Shown in pieces: positions 48,065-58,751 of a stretch of DNA of 64,000 bases; the first letter of the stretch is position 1, and each line of letters opens with the position of its first letter. The stretch is from Thielaviopsis euricoi (Eukaryota > Ascomycota > Sordariomycetes > Microascales > Ceratocystidaceae). The position numbers were made by a program, and so were the translations under genes. The stretch is taken from the NCBI GenBank assembly GCA_001599615.1, contig BCHJ01000014.1:578484-642483 (forward strand). The letters run 5' to 3'. The notes beneath the pieces were generated by a model. It was given only the letters and a program-made list of their open reading frames with translations. It was not told where the DNA came from and searched no databases.

Positions 48065-48867
48065 CTATTTGCTTCTGCGAGCGGCCTGGCGGCTCTTGTA
48101 GTAGGCCTTGCGGCCACTCGTCTTGGCAACTTGGATTTCGCCATACTTGGCCTTGAAGCGACCAGCAGACTTCTCCTTCGCAAGAATCTCTTGTGTAAAG
48201 GTGTTTTGCTTCTCCTTCTTTGTCAGTCTGCTGAAGAACTCGGTTGGACCGGCAATAACTTCGCCGACATGGCTGTACCGGGGGACCTGGGAACGCAGAG
48301 ATTGTTTCTTGTAATGGACTTTGGGATCGAGTGCGTTACGCAGGCGTAGAAGCTGCAGATCCCGCTTGAGTTCTGGAGTGAGATTGGTCTTGGGAAGATC
48401 GTACCAGCCAGGGCCGGCAGTGTCCTTCTTATCGGTCTGATGATAGGAGAGTTAGCATTCATGTCATACCAACGGGATACTGGAAAGAATCCAAATAAAG
48501 ACGTTGGTGTGCCGTCAGAGTAACTATGAAATAAAAGGAGTATCATGTAAATGCAGAGAGATCAACCAAAACGGAGATCGAGCCTGCCTCCACGTGCCTG
48601 AGCGGCTTTCTTTCATCATAGGCAACACCATTTTAGGAAGCGTGAGTGATATAAAGGATGTTTTATTCTTACCTTTGACTGCGACTTGGCCGTCGGCTCA
48701 ACTTCACGCACAGCCAACCCCTTCTCCTTAGTCTCGGGTTCCTTGAGAAGTGAGGTACCCTGAGTCGAAGTAACCAGCTCGGTAAACTTGGGCTTTGAAC
48801 CGGACAGGCGTGCCTCAGCGGCAGCCAAGAGCCCCTCAATATCAGGCTGAGAAATTAGTTCGGTCAT
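48065..48867 (-). CDS. FCF2: Pre-rRNA processing factor FCF2 (small-subunit processome)
   Basis: Fcf2 is a nucleolar protein needed for early cleavages of pre-rRNA in 18S rRNA maturation. Two exons on the minus strand (48673-48867, 48065-48436) give 188 residues. The Fcf2 domain fills exon 2: GPGWYDLPKTNLTPELKRDL, then LLRLRNALDPKVHYKK, VGEVIAGPTEFFSRLTKKEK and RFKAKYGEIQ. A basic tail follows (KTSGRKAYYKSRQAARRSK), as usual for this family. The N-terminal 65 residues are polar and variable. The start at 48867 is the first ATG after a plausible acceptor (CACAG at about 48881), so a 5'-UTR intron is possible. The gene is divergent from HAP5. Confidence 0.93.
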
Positions 48868-49580
48868 TGGGAACAAGCCTGTGAAGATGGAAAAGAGCGA
48901 TTAGCTTCCAGAGCTTGAGAAAACAAAGGGGAGAAAAAAAAAAGGGAAAGAAAATTTGGGAATCAAGAATGAAAAAGAAAAAGCTGCTCCAGTCTAATAA
49001 ATGACCAGAGAGAGTCCCAGAAAAAAAAAAGATTCTGATAAGATAATGAACTTTATTGTGGGTACATGACCCCTGCGAATTTAGGAAGCAAAATGCTCGA
49101 CTTGACCTGGCATTGCTCACCCAGAGACTAGGGTTTGCAGTCAGCCACCCCTCCCAACCCTCTCCCTTCCACACTCTGCCTTGTCTTTGGTTAGCGCCTA
49201 AGCAGCATCTAAAGCTGAGAATTAGCGAGAGACGTCACTCTGCCGCAGTTGAAGAACCAAAGCTTGATGTGACTTTGCAGGAATCGGTACTTTTCAGGAA
49301 GCAAAGCAAAAGCGCAGCCCAATCGCGAATAATAATAAATACTCCCTCTCTGCCAGCTGAAATTAGGCAGGCGCCAATTGCTCAGTCCTCTGATACCTCT
49401 TTCCTAAGAGTCGCTATTACCCATTAACTAGCTATATTGATATTTTCTCTTCTTTAATTCTACCCAAACCATACTTGGTTCGCGTTATATCTTTAAGTCT
49501 TTAAGAGCTTGCAGGGCGTGCCCCAATACTTTTTTTTTTTTACTTTACCCGAAATCTTTGCGGCAAGCAGGTTGTAAGCT
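48868..49580. promoter_or_regulatory. Shared FCF2/HAP5 upstream region with three CCAAT boxes
   Basis: 713 bases between divergent starts. On the plus strand CCAAT occurs at 49319-49323 (followed by CG), 49374-49378 and 49523-49527, all within 262 bases of the HAP5 ATG. CCAAT is the binding site of the complex that includes HAP5 itself. Confidence 0.5.
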
Positions 49581-50706
49581 ATGGATGCTCAAAACGGCAC
49601 TTCAGCGTCTTCAGAGCCGGCCCGCGAACAGGCTGTCTACGACACTTCTCAGGGTGGTCATTATGGTAAGAGCAGTTGATGCGCATCAAGAAATGAGACC
49701 GGTGGCTAATTGTACATTTGGAAAAACAGGCGCTAGCTTCCATGTACGTTGATTCGCCCATTATTCTTTATCGATCGATTTGTGCCTTTTTTTTGTAGTC
49801 GCTAGCTCTGACGATTATTCGATACAGCTTGCCGCTCAAGGCTTTGCCCCTGCCGATCTATACACTGGTCCTTGGGCCAACGTACGTCCAAACCACTCGT
49901 TTCAACAGTCTGTCGTCATAAGCTAATGTTTTACTTGCCGAAAATAGGTCCATCAAGGTCTGAACCCGCCGTTCAGAGACATCCTGACTACCTACTGGCA
50001 ACACACCATCAACCACCTCGAAAGTGACAATCATGACTACAAGATCCACCAACTGCCGCTTGCGCGCATCAAGAAAGTCATGAAGGCCGACCCTGATGTC
50101 AAAATGATTTCAGCAGAGGCACCTATCCTGTTTGCGAAAGGATGCGATATCTTCATTACCGAGCTAACCATGCGCGCATGGATCCACGCCGAAGAAAACA
50201 AGCGGCGCACGCTGCAACGCTCCGATATTGCCTCGGCTCTCAGCAAGTCTGACATGTTTGACTTCCTCATCGATATTGTCCCTCGCGAAGAAGCTGCCGC
50301 AAGCGCCAAACGCTCCAGCGCCCAAGCTTCTGCTTCTCAGGCTGCCCAGGCGCAAACCCAGACCCAGGCTATGGGTAATGCCACCGCTCAACCTCCTCAG
50401 ATCCCCGGAGCCATCCCGTCAGCTGGCGCTTCGGCCACCCATATGAGCCCGACAGACTATACCATTCCAGGACACGGTCTGGGAGGCGAGGAGTACAGAC
50501 AGCCCAGTACCATGTACTCTAGTCAGCCTGCCACACAATACTCCCAGACTCAGGGCGGGATGTACGGAGAAATTGACCCCATGTACTATGCCTCCATGCC
50601 TACTCAGCAAGTTGGTTTGGATGGCCGCGTTTCAGGGTCGCACGAGCACGAAGCTCCCGTAACCGACGCTTACCAGGGCCAAATTCAGTCGGATGAATTT
50701 GAGTAG
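49581..50706 (+). CDS. HAP5: CCAAT-binding complex subunit HAP5 (NF-YC)
   Basis: HAP5 pairs with HAP3 through a histone fold, and with HAP2 the trimer binds CCAAT promoter elements. Three exons (49581-49665, 49799-49881, 49948-50706) give 308 residues. The NF-YC core is unmistakable: LPLARIKKVMKADPDVKMIS, AEAPILFAKGCDIFITELT, and AWIHAEENKRRTLQRSDIA. Before it stands FRDILTTYWQHTINHLE, the conserved helix; the C-terminal third is Gln/Ala/Ser-rich and low in complexity. Intron 1 (49666-49798) contains a 14-base segment (49730-49743) with good flanking AG and GT; including it would shift the frame, so I left it out. The start gives MDAQNGTSASS. Confidence 0.95.
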
Positions 50707-51148
50707 GGATACTAGTCCTATTGACAGGAGGACCTGGTAATGTTTCGTTTATGTTCTTTTTTGTTCTCACTTGGCTTCGTTTGGTTCATTTCTTTACTAT
50801 GGTCGCTCTATTTTCCGAGCCCTAGTTCTGTTGGGTTGTTTAGTATTGCCATATTACTGTTGTCACGTTTTGCTATTAATCGGTTCGGGGTCCCAAATAG
50901 CACGGTTCTATTATTTTTTTGCATGTGGGAAGTGAAAGTGATTCTAGATATTTTCTTGCTGCAGGAAAGCAAATCACATATCAATCATTTAGTTCCAGTC
51001 CGTATGAGCCTTCTTCTTGCAGGATTTTACAGTGTCATTATCATTATTATTATAACTACTTCATCTAGTATTGAAGTAACACATTCTACTACGTCATCAA
51101 CCCACAAATCAAATGCTGCTCCAGAACATGACATCGCCGGCATGTAAA
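50707..51148. other. Convergent 3' region, HAP5 and SEC15
   Basis: T-rich at first and then AT-rich; it carries the 3' ends of both genes. No gene seen. Confidence 0.5.
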
Positions 51149-53879
51149 CTATGTCCTTTGGTTCATCATACCACCAAATCTTGACGAAAAGTTTGCCAGC
51201 CCAGCCGTGCGGGTAGTAGCTGGTGCAGTAGTGCTTGCCGTGACCCTGTAAGATGGTAAGTTAGCTTTCTGTTCCATTGGGAAGCTGATGTGCGTAAATT
51301 AAGAGTAATACATACTTCTCCAGCAGCATAGGCCCATTAAGCGGATCAACACGACCGTACTTCTTATTCCTAGTTGATATGTCGAAGAACTCGTCGTGGT
51401 TGTCACTTTGCATTAGGTTGATAGTCTGCTGCAACTCGTCGAGGTTTTCGCGAAGCATAGCACCATTCTCAAGACTATCGACAAACTCAGTAAGATAGGC
51501 GACATCTTTGGAAAGGGCCAAAACACCGTTCAGGTTGATCTGCTTCACGTCAGACGACAGGGGAAGCGCCAAAATCTTATTGGCAGCGTGACTGAGTGCA
51601 TCAAAATAGATCAGCTCTTTGATCTCACGGGGCAACCCTAAGAGCGTCGAGTTCATGATGTTTGACAGATATGTTGTCAGCGTTTGCATGTAGTTGCTGG
51701 TCTCTGTCGGTGGTGTAGGTGACATCCTGGATATATGAGTTAGCATGGAGTGTGTTTTGAACGGGTGCAGACTTATCATACCAGTTGTATTCGGCCGTAT
51801 CGACTAGATCGTCAATCTTGGAGTTGACAAGCTCGAAAATCCGCTTCTCAGCCGTCTTCTTTTTGTCCTTAAACTCCTCGGTCGCACGCAGAGTAACAGG
51901 GCCACCTGCAGATGTTGAGGAACGGGCGCGAATCAAGAGTTGCTCAAGCTCGTGGCAGGCAATCTCAAAGTGCTCCAGGTTGATCAGAATTTGAACGATC
52001 TGACCAAGATACTGAGATGAAAGTTTTTCGACGAGAGACCGGCAAACCTTCTCAATAAGAAGTTCGTCCAAAGCCTACAATTTCATAAATTGTTAGCCCA
52101 GTTAACCTAAAATTATCCAAACTATTACATACCTTTCGCAAAGTCTCGTCGATGAGGCTGGGATGTTGGAAATGGTCGTCGGAAAAGAAGTAGAACTGGT
52201 TGAGGAAGTTCCGAATGTCAATGCAGCACAATGGGTACATTTGCGAGAACGGAAGAACGCAGGGGAACCTGAGGTAAATCAAAGCGTCAGACTTGAATCT
52301 AAGAGCTGGGTAAAGATTCAGACATACGTGAGTTCGGAAGCTGGCTTCTCTTGGTTGAACCAGCTGACATTAACAACTTTTTCGTACTCCTCTGGAGTTT
52401 GTATCGCCATTGGCATGTAATCATCTGTTGAAACAATTTCGTGGAAGTCTTCGCTAAATCGCTGCTTGAGTAGCTCCGAATACTTTTGGAACAGAGTTAA
52501 GAGGAAGCTATCGAGCATCGCCACGGAATATCCCCAACCCTAGTATATGGACGTTAGAGACTTGATCAGCCAGTTGGGATCACGTTTAGAAACAGAATAC
52601 AAACCTCCATGGTCTGGATGAACATCGCAATATACCCCTTGATCTTCAAAAGGCCCTCAGCATCGCTGACATCATTGAGCGCTCTCGAGGTGAGCGACAT
52701 GGATGTTTGGCACATCGAGTCCCACAGTTCTTCTACATCAATGGTAGATCGGAGCTGAGGTAGCCGCTGCAGAGTAGCCTTTTCAATGATGGCAAATCCG
52801 GCGATACCTTCCAACAGACTGCTGAGTGATGACTCGCCGTCGGACAAGAGATTGACAGAGCCTGGCAGAAGTAGATCTTTTTGTTGGCGTCTAGTTGCTG
52901 AGTACTCTGCTCTGAATCTCTCGCTTTGACCGAGAGATTCGTGAATATGAACACACTCAAACAATGGCGTAAAGTCGATTTGCAGTTCTTCGTTGTCGAG
53001 CACGTTAAACTCTTCACCATCGTCGCAAACCAGTTCAATAGCAGAGTTGAGCTTGAAATTTGACATGTACGAGTTCTCCTTGACTCTTTCCCGCTGTCTC
53101 TCCCTTCGTAGTTCGGTATGGTAAAATGCGACTTCTCCAAGAAACTGTGACGTCTCACGGATACGGAAAAGCCATGTGTTGAGATCATTCATGACGGCAT
53201 CCGAGATTGTACGCTGCGAAGATGGGATCGACTTTTGAATGACGTCGGCGAGGCGCTGTTGGGTGGCATACTTGTTTTGAATGGTGGGAATCAGATGCTC
53301 ATTTTGTAGGTCGTCGAGAGACTTGAGAGCCGCATAGTACTTCTTCTTTCGAATCAGCTCGTGCGCATTGTTGACAGCATGTAGAATCTTGAGCGACTCT
53401 TCCAATGCCGATGAAGCATCAGCAAGGTTCTGACGGATAGCGCGGGTATTGACTAATGCTTGCTTTTGGGCAGCAAGCTTCTCGGTACTGGTCTGAATTG
53501 ACTCGTTGAGGTTCATGATTTCTGCAGTAAGAGAGACTGTGCTTTCGCGCACTTGTTGCAGTTGGTTAACGGAGGCTAGAAACTCGCCATGTTTCGTGAG
53601 GCCGATCTGTTCAATCTCGCTCTCCTTTTCGTCGGCATAGGCATTGAGACTTTGTATCAGCGATCCGGTCCTGCCAGTATTCGCTGCATCTTTTAAAATC
53701 GGGATGAGCTGGTCAATGAAGTCGGAGTCGGAGGGCGGAAGAATAATCTATGCACACGGGCGGAGCATCAGTTAGCCAAGGGACCGCAGGAAGGTTGGGG
53801 GAAACCGGGGCAATCAATAGCAAAATACCCCTTCAACTGCCGACCGATAATCATCGTAAGCTCGGGCGCGGCGCGACAT
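51149..53879 (-). CDS. SEC15: Exocyst complex component SEC15
   Basis: Sec15 is the exocyst subunit that binds the Rab GTPase Sec4 on secretory vesicles and links it to plasma-membrane tethering. Seven exons on the minus strand (53829-53879, 52605-53747, 52328-52539, 52133-52268, 51782-52074, 51316-51726, 51149-51245) join in frame to 780 residues. The N-terminal part is coiled-coil in type (TAEIMNLNESIQTSTEKLAA). The C-terminal domain shows FPCVLPFSQMYPLCCIDIRN, FLNQFYFFSDD and DELLIEKVCRSLVEKLS, typical of Sec15. The last exon, read in the frame set by the splice phase, ends GLANFSSRFGGMMNQRT. Other frames of that exon are also open for a while, but only this one gives the family-like tail. 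Confidence 0.9.
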
Positions 53880-55328
53880 GGCGACAAGAAGTAAGCCAAA
53901 AGTCTGATAGAGAAAAAAACGGATGATAGTGCAGATATTCTTGTCACCAAAAAAACTACCACAATTGCATTTGCACGTCAAGGCTGCTCGTATGGTTGGA
54001 GTTAATAGCTATAGTCGTAGCTCTCTAGCTTTGACCCACCTTACATGCAGCGCATAATTAGCTTCTTACGTAGTATGCCCCTCTGTGTTTTATTTGTGAA
54101 ATACTAGAGCGTTTTAGAACACTGCATTAAACTCAGGGTCAAGAAAATGCATTGCACTAAACGGCTAGCCGTCAGATGCAAGGGTTAAATGGGGGTTTAG
54201 TAGCCGTTTTTGTCCAAGTGGTACTGAACCACAAGGACCCACAAATAACGACCGAGCTGAAGAATTGCCTATTTTGGTGTAAACACCAAACGGAATTCGT
54301 GATAGGCAAAGGTCGCTTACATAGCATTTATCTTTTTTTTTGTCTTTTACAGCGACCCACATTTTACTCTTTTTGTGCACGATGAGCAAAGTCTGTATGC
54401 CACCTACACAGTCACAGGCGGCCCAATATGGCAATTCGGTGTTTGCATTATTGAAAGCTGCGCAAAAGTCGTTCGATGCTGTGACGGCGCCGTACTTGTC
54501 ACTTATTCGATGATTCAGTCTTCTGATATTGCAATTAATTAAAACTTGAGCCCTAACAGTGGAGAACGGCCTGCCCATTTGGAGTATAAATACCTGCCTT
54601 TGCCGCCTCTTCTGAGTTTTTGAAACTTTCCCTCCTTCTCCTGTCCTTTTTCTTCTTCTTCTTTTTTTTTCTACTCAAGTGCAAAGATAATCACCCACGT
54701 TCTCTTCTTCACTGTCAGCTTCTACACTCTTCAGTTCTACACTTTACTTCCTTCATTTCATTTCATCTACTTCTTTCTTTCCACATCAACCTTTCCATCG
54801 ACTTTCGTCGCTATATACCACCTCCACTTCCATTCATTTTCTCGTTCGCTGCCTTGCGTCTCTCATTTAGAATTGATCAGTGATCAACTCTACTCATTCA
54901 TCTCCTTTACATCAAGCACATATCACACTGCCATTTCACTTCTGTGCATCGTGTTCCTGAAGAGCGTCGTTGCTGACATTGATTTATTGTGACAACCTCT
55001 TAAACTTTGTGAGTTCACTTGTGTCGGCATTAATCATTGTCGTTAAACATTTTGCTATAGCCTTTGACCTTTTCTTTACTTTGTAATCTCTATCGACTTC
55101 ATCAATTCCATCTATCACCAAACACCATTTCCATCGAACGCCAGCCTTTCCATGCATCCATCATTGGCATCCATCAGTTCTGATGATAGCTAGCTCCTTA
55201 CCACTCATACAGTTCATTCCCATCGAGCAATCCTTTTCCTTTATGTTTTTCCCTTTATTTCAGCCAAGTCATCTGCTTTATCTGTTCTCCTTGCTTACCA
55301 TTCCATCAACTTTAGAATCACCGTCAAA
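53880..55328. promoter_or_regulatory. Shared upstream region of SEC15 and the Mei2-like gene
   Basis: About 1.45 kb between divergent starts. From 54600 to 55320 the plus strand is markedly pyrimidine-rich (CTTC, TTCATC runs), consistent with a long leader of the Mei2-like gene starting after the TATA element at 54585. No protein gene is supported inside. Confidence 0.5.
54585..54592 (+). promoter_or_regulatory. TATA box upstream of the Mei2-like gene
   Basis: TATAAATA stands at the boundary between AT-rich upstream sequence and the pyrimidine-rich leader, about 740 bases before the ATG at 55329. Confidence 0.5.
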
Positions 55329-58250
55329 ATGTTTCCTCGTCTCCCCAAGCACGGACAAGTCTCGTCCAACAAGAAGCCCAACAAGAAGTCCAACAACACT
55401 GGCCGCAACTCTTTGCTAGGCAAAGTCTTATGTCGTCCCAAGTTTTCCGAGGCTGTTCTGGAGGCTATTGAGGCCCAGCGCTCTAAGAGCAATGGACCTA
55501 ACCCCAACACCTCTAGCCCATCAAACACTTCCAGCCCGAGAACCGACACAGACACTCCCATGTCTGGATCGTGCTTTGACGGCAATAAGAGCCAGTCTCC
55601 CGCTACTTTTGCGGCCAACCAGTGGGAGGCCCGGGGAATACTGGCCCAAATTATGGGCAAGCCCATCGCTCCCCCTCGCTCTGCCAACGAAGGTAGTCCT
55701 TCGCAGGCAGGCTCAGTTGCGCGCGGCAACTCGTCTGGCTCCCAGCCTGGTCAGGGATTCATCTTCCGCGATGCCAACGGTGAGATTTCCCGCATTGCTA
55801 GCAATGCGGCTTTTTACGTCGTTGACTCGCGCGAAGGCGAGTCTAGACAGGATCGGGCCAACAACGATGGCCGCACCAGCGTTGCCAGCGCTTCGGTACC
55901 TTGCCGCCTCGAGAAGGTGGTCATTCCGGGTGGTGCCCGAATCAACCAGTACGACGGGCCGTACAAGGTGGCGGAAAAGCTCAGTCACGAGACGAGCTCC
56001 AACCGTCATTTGGTTGTTTCGGTAAAGAGCATGGGCCTGCCCTTCAAGCAGGCGTTCGAGGAAGTTGCCGTAAGTAATAAAACCACCCCCACTAAATGTT
56101 TACTGCTAACGATCATCTATTTAGTCCGTCTTCCGCAAAATCCAGCAGTTGAGCACCAAGGGCTGCACCATCGAGGCTTACGGTGAGGACACCATTTTTG
56201 TGTCTTTCACCAACCTCGACGATGCAGTCCGGGCGATCAACTACGCCTGGTCTTTGCGGTTTTACTGGTTGGTAGATTTCGCGACCGCGAGCGAGGCTGC
56301 GCTGGTAAGCTCTTGTTATCTATTTCTTTTTTCCTAATTAGAGTCACTAACGATTGGCATTTACCTAGATCGGAAGAAGCCTCCACGAGAGTCAAGTGCT
56401 GGTCACCATTCGTGGGCAGCCTCCGTTCACGCCCAGCCAGGCCTATATGGAGAAGTTTCTCCATGAATCTGCCGCTCGCTGTGGAAAGGGCTTCGCGATG
56501 AAGAAGCTCGACACGTCCAACCTTCATCAACTGGAGGTCATTTACGAGTTCAGCGACACATTTGATTGCTGGAACTTCGTGACCCTGACGGAGGCAAGCG
56601 AGTATGGAGTAAGTTTTATAGAGCCTGCTTGTCGTTAACTATCCCTAACATCACCATAGCCCGGATTTGAAATCGCGGTGTCGATGCAGAGCCCTCCCGC
56701 GAACAAGGCCACCCGCAAGGCCTTTCCGTCTGAGTTGGTGAAGTTTGTTCACTACCACCCCGCCATGCTGACCCCCCAGGTAAGTGTTTGCCCCTTCAAT
56801 CCGAGCCTGTGTTTCAAGGTGAACAATTCGCCTAAACTAGCCACTTATAAATACAGCATCGTCCCGCTATTACCGCCATCACTGCCGCCACTACGTCGCC
56901 TGCTTCGCCCGCCCAGGAGAAGCCTGCCGATGCTCATGTCTCAAACGAGCGTCTGCATGCCATCCTTGGCAGTGTTGCCGAAGCTTTCGGTCGCCCCCTG
57001 CCCGAGGGCGTGACTCTGCCGACCCAGGCGGAGCCGGAAGCCTCGGCTGTCGTGAGGGCTTCTGTTTCTGGTGTGATGGCTCCCGCTCAGGAGCGTGCCG
57101 AGGCGAAGGTCGCCTCGGAGGAGCAGCAGCTTGCTCTTGCCCGGCGTCTTCAGCAGACGCTGGAGACCGGCCCCCAGGCCAAGTCGCGGGGAACGAAGTT
57201 CTTCTTGAACTTCCCCCGCATTGTCCTGGGCCAGGACGTGCGCACCACGGTAAGTTCACTTAGTCTCGAATTTGAGTCGGCCAAGCACTAAATTTTGCTC
57301 TTAGGTGATGTTGAAGAACATCCCGAACAAGGTGGACCAGGCCTGGATCAAGGAGTACCTTGATCAGACCTCGCACGGCAGATACGACTTCCTGTATCTG
57401 CGGATTGACTTTGCAAGCCAATGCAAGTAAGTAATCACTTGATAACTTGATCCGATGACTGTTGTTCATACTGACATGGTTTCCCACAGCGTTGGCTATG
57501 CATTCGTCAACTTCCTGGACGTAAGTTTTCTCCACTTAAACTGTCAATTGTGACCTGTGTAACAAAAGCTAACTGTTTCTATAGCCGATGGACATCGTCC
57601 ATGTACGTTATCCCACATTCCTTTTCGATCCAATATCACTCACCTGTAAAATACTGACAATTTTTGTAACTATAGCTTGCGGAGCAGCGTTTGAACCAGC
57701 GGTGGTAAGTATTATCAATACTTGTTCATATTGCATCTACAATTGGATGCTGACAAAGTCTAGGAACTGCTACAAGAGTTCCAAAGTCACGGAACTGGCA
57801 TATGCCAGTAAGTTACTCATCCATCGCTTACTCAATTCGTATATCCACTAACAATCAACAGATGTTCAGGGCCGCGATGAGCTGGTCAACAAGTTCCGCA
57901 ATAGTGCGGTCATGCGGGAACCGGCCCACTACCGGCCCAAGGTAAGATTCCTATCGCTAACATCTCATTATTTTGATGCTAATACTTCAATAGCTCTTCT
58001 ACGCCGAGGGTAGTCCCTCAAAGCTGGTCGGTAAGGAGGAAGAGTTCCCTGCGCCAGACAACCAGGGCAAGGTGCGCCGGAGCCATGCGCAGACGGAACA
58101 GAAGGGTAAGCAACAACCCCATTTCATGATAACTTTCTATCCAGTTTCACATACTAATATGTTTGCAAAACAGGTTTCTTTACAACATACCCTACTACTT
58201 TCCATCGCGACGCTCCGCTTCCTCGCTCCTCCAAGTCGACGCGCAAATGA
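55329..58250 (+). CDS. Mei2-like RNA-binding protein with C-terminal Mei2-type RRM
   Basis: Mei2 proteins bind RNA through a special C-terminal RRM; in fission yeast Mei2 switches cells into meiosis. Thirteen exons (55329-56069, 56125-56304, 56369-56608, 56660-56779, 56857-57249, 57305-57426, 57490-57520, 57585-57602, 57676-57704, 57764-57807, 57862-57941, 57994-58105, 58174-58250) join in frame to 728 residues. An N-terminal Ser/Asn-rich region precedes a degenerate RRM (RHLVVSVKSMGLPFKQAFEE, then TIFVSFTNLDDAVRAINYAW). The Mei2-type RRM begins in exon 6: RTTVMLKNIPNKV with RYDFLYLRIDF, and NVGYAFVNFLDPMDIVH across the microexons, then WNCYKSSKVTELAYANVQG. The tail is basic. The Mei2 RRM is cut by seven introns, with exons of 31, 18 and 29 nt. 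Role in meiosis here is inference. Confidence 0.88.
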
Positions 58251-58751
58251 GCACATAAACGGGATACGATTGCAGCTAGGCAGCACATGAAATAACGACG
58301 ACAACGACTAATGACAACGACCGACGACGATTTACGACATTACGATTATGATTCACGACAGAGACACGATACGGATACGAATAACGATACACTATACACA
58401 GATGGGTTTACATGGTTAACAGGTACTGTTTGGAGTTTGGGAGTTTTTGGGTTTTGTTTTGTTTGGTTTGATTTTGGTTTATGGTTTTTCTTTTTCTGTG
58501 ATGATGGACACAATGATGGGTTATACTAGAGCACACGCTTTGGAGCGTCTGTAGAGTTTACAGTCTCTACATCACTGATACAATTCTGGAGGCGGGATCT
58601 CCTGTTACCTGTTACGATCTACTTTGACAATAGTTAATAATGGTTACGACTATGAACACACAAATTCACCGGTGACTTGAATGCGAGAATACGAGGAATG
58701 TTTTGGGTTCGAAACCCCATTTAATTCAATCTATCTACTACTGCAATCTAT
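58251..58751. other. Convergent 3' region, Mei2-like and SLP1-like genes
   Basis: 500 bases with GAC/ACGA-rich and then GT-rich simple sequence, holding both 3' ends. A perfect short hairpin, GGGTTCGAAACCCC, lies near 58706 but no RNA gene fits around it. Confidence 0.5.

Noticed and set aside
51149..51245. Alternative frame GHGKHYCTSYYPHGWAGKLF in the last SEC15 exon
   Set aside because: It looks protein-like, but the splice phase from the preceding exon selects another frame that ends in the family-like GLANFSSRFG.
58700..58725. tRNA-like T arm GGGTTCGAAACCCC
   Set aside because: No acceptor stem, D arm or anticodon arm can be folded at the right distances on either strand; treated as a chance hairpin.
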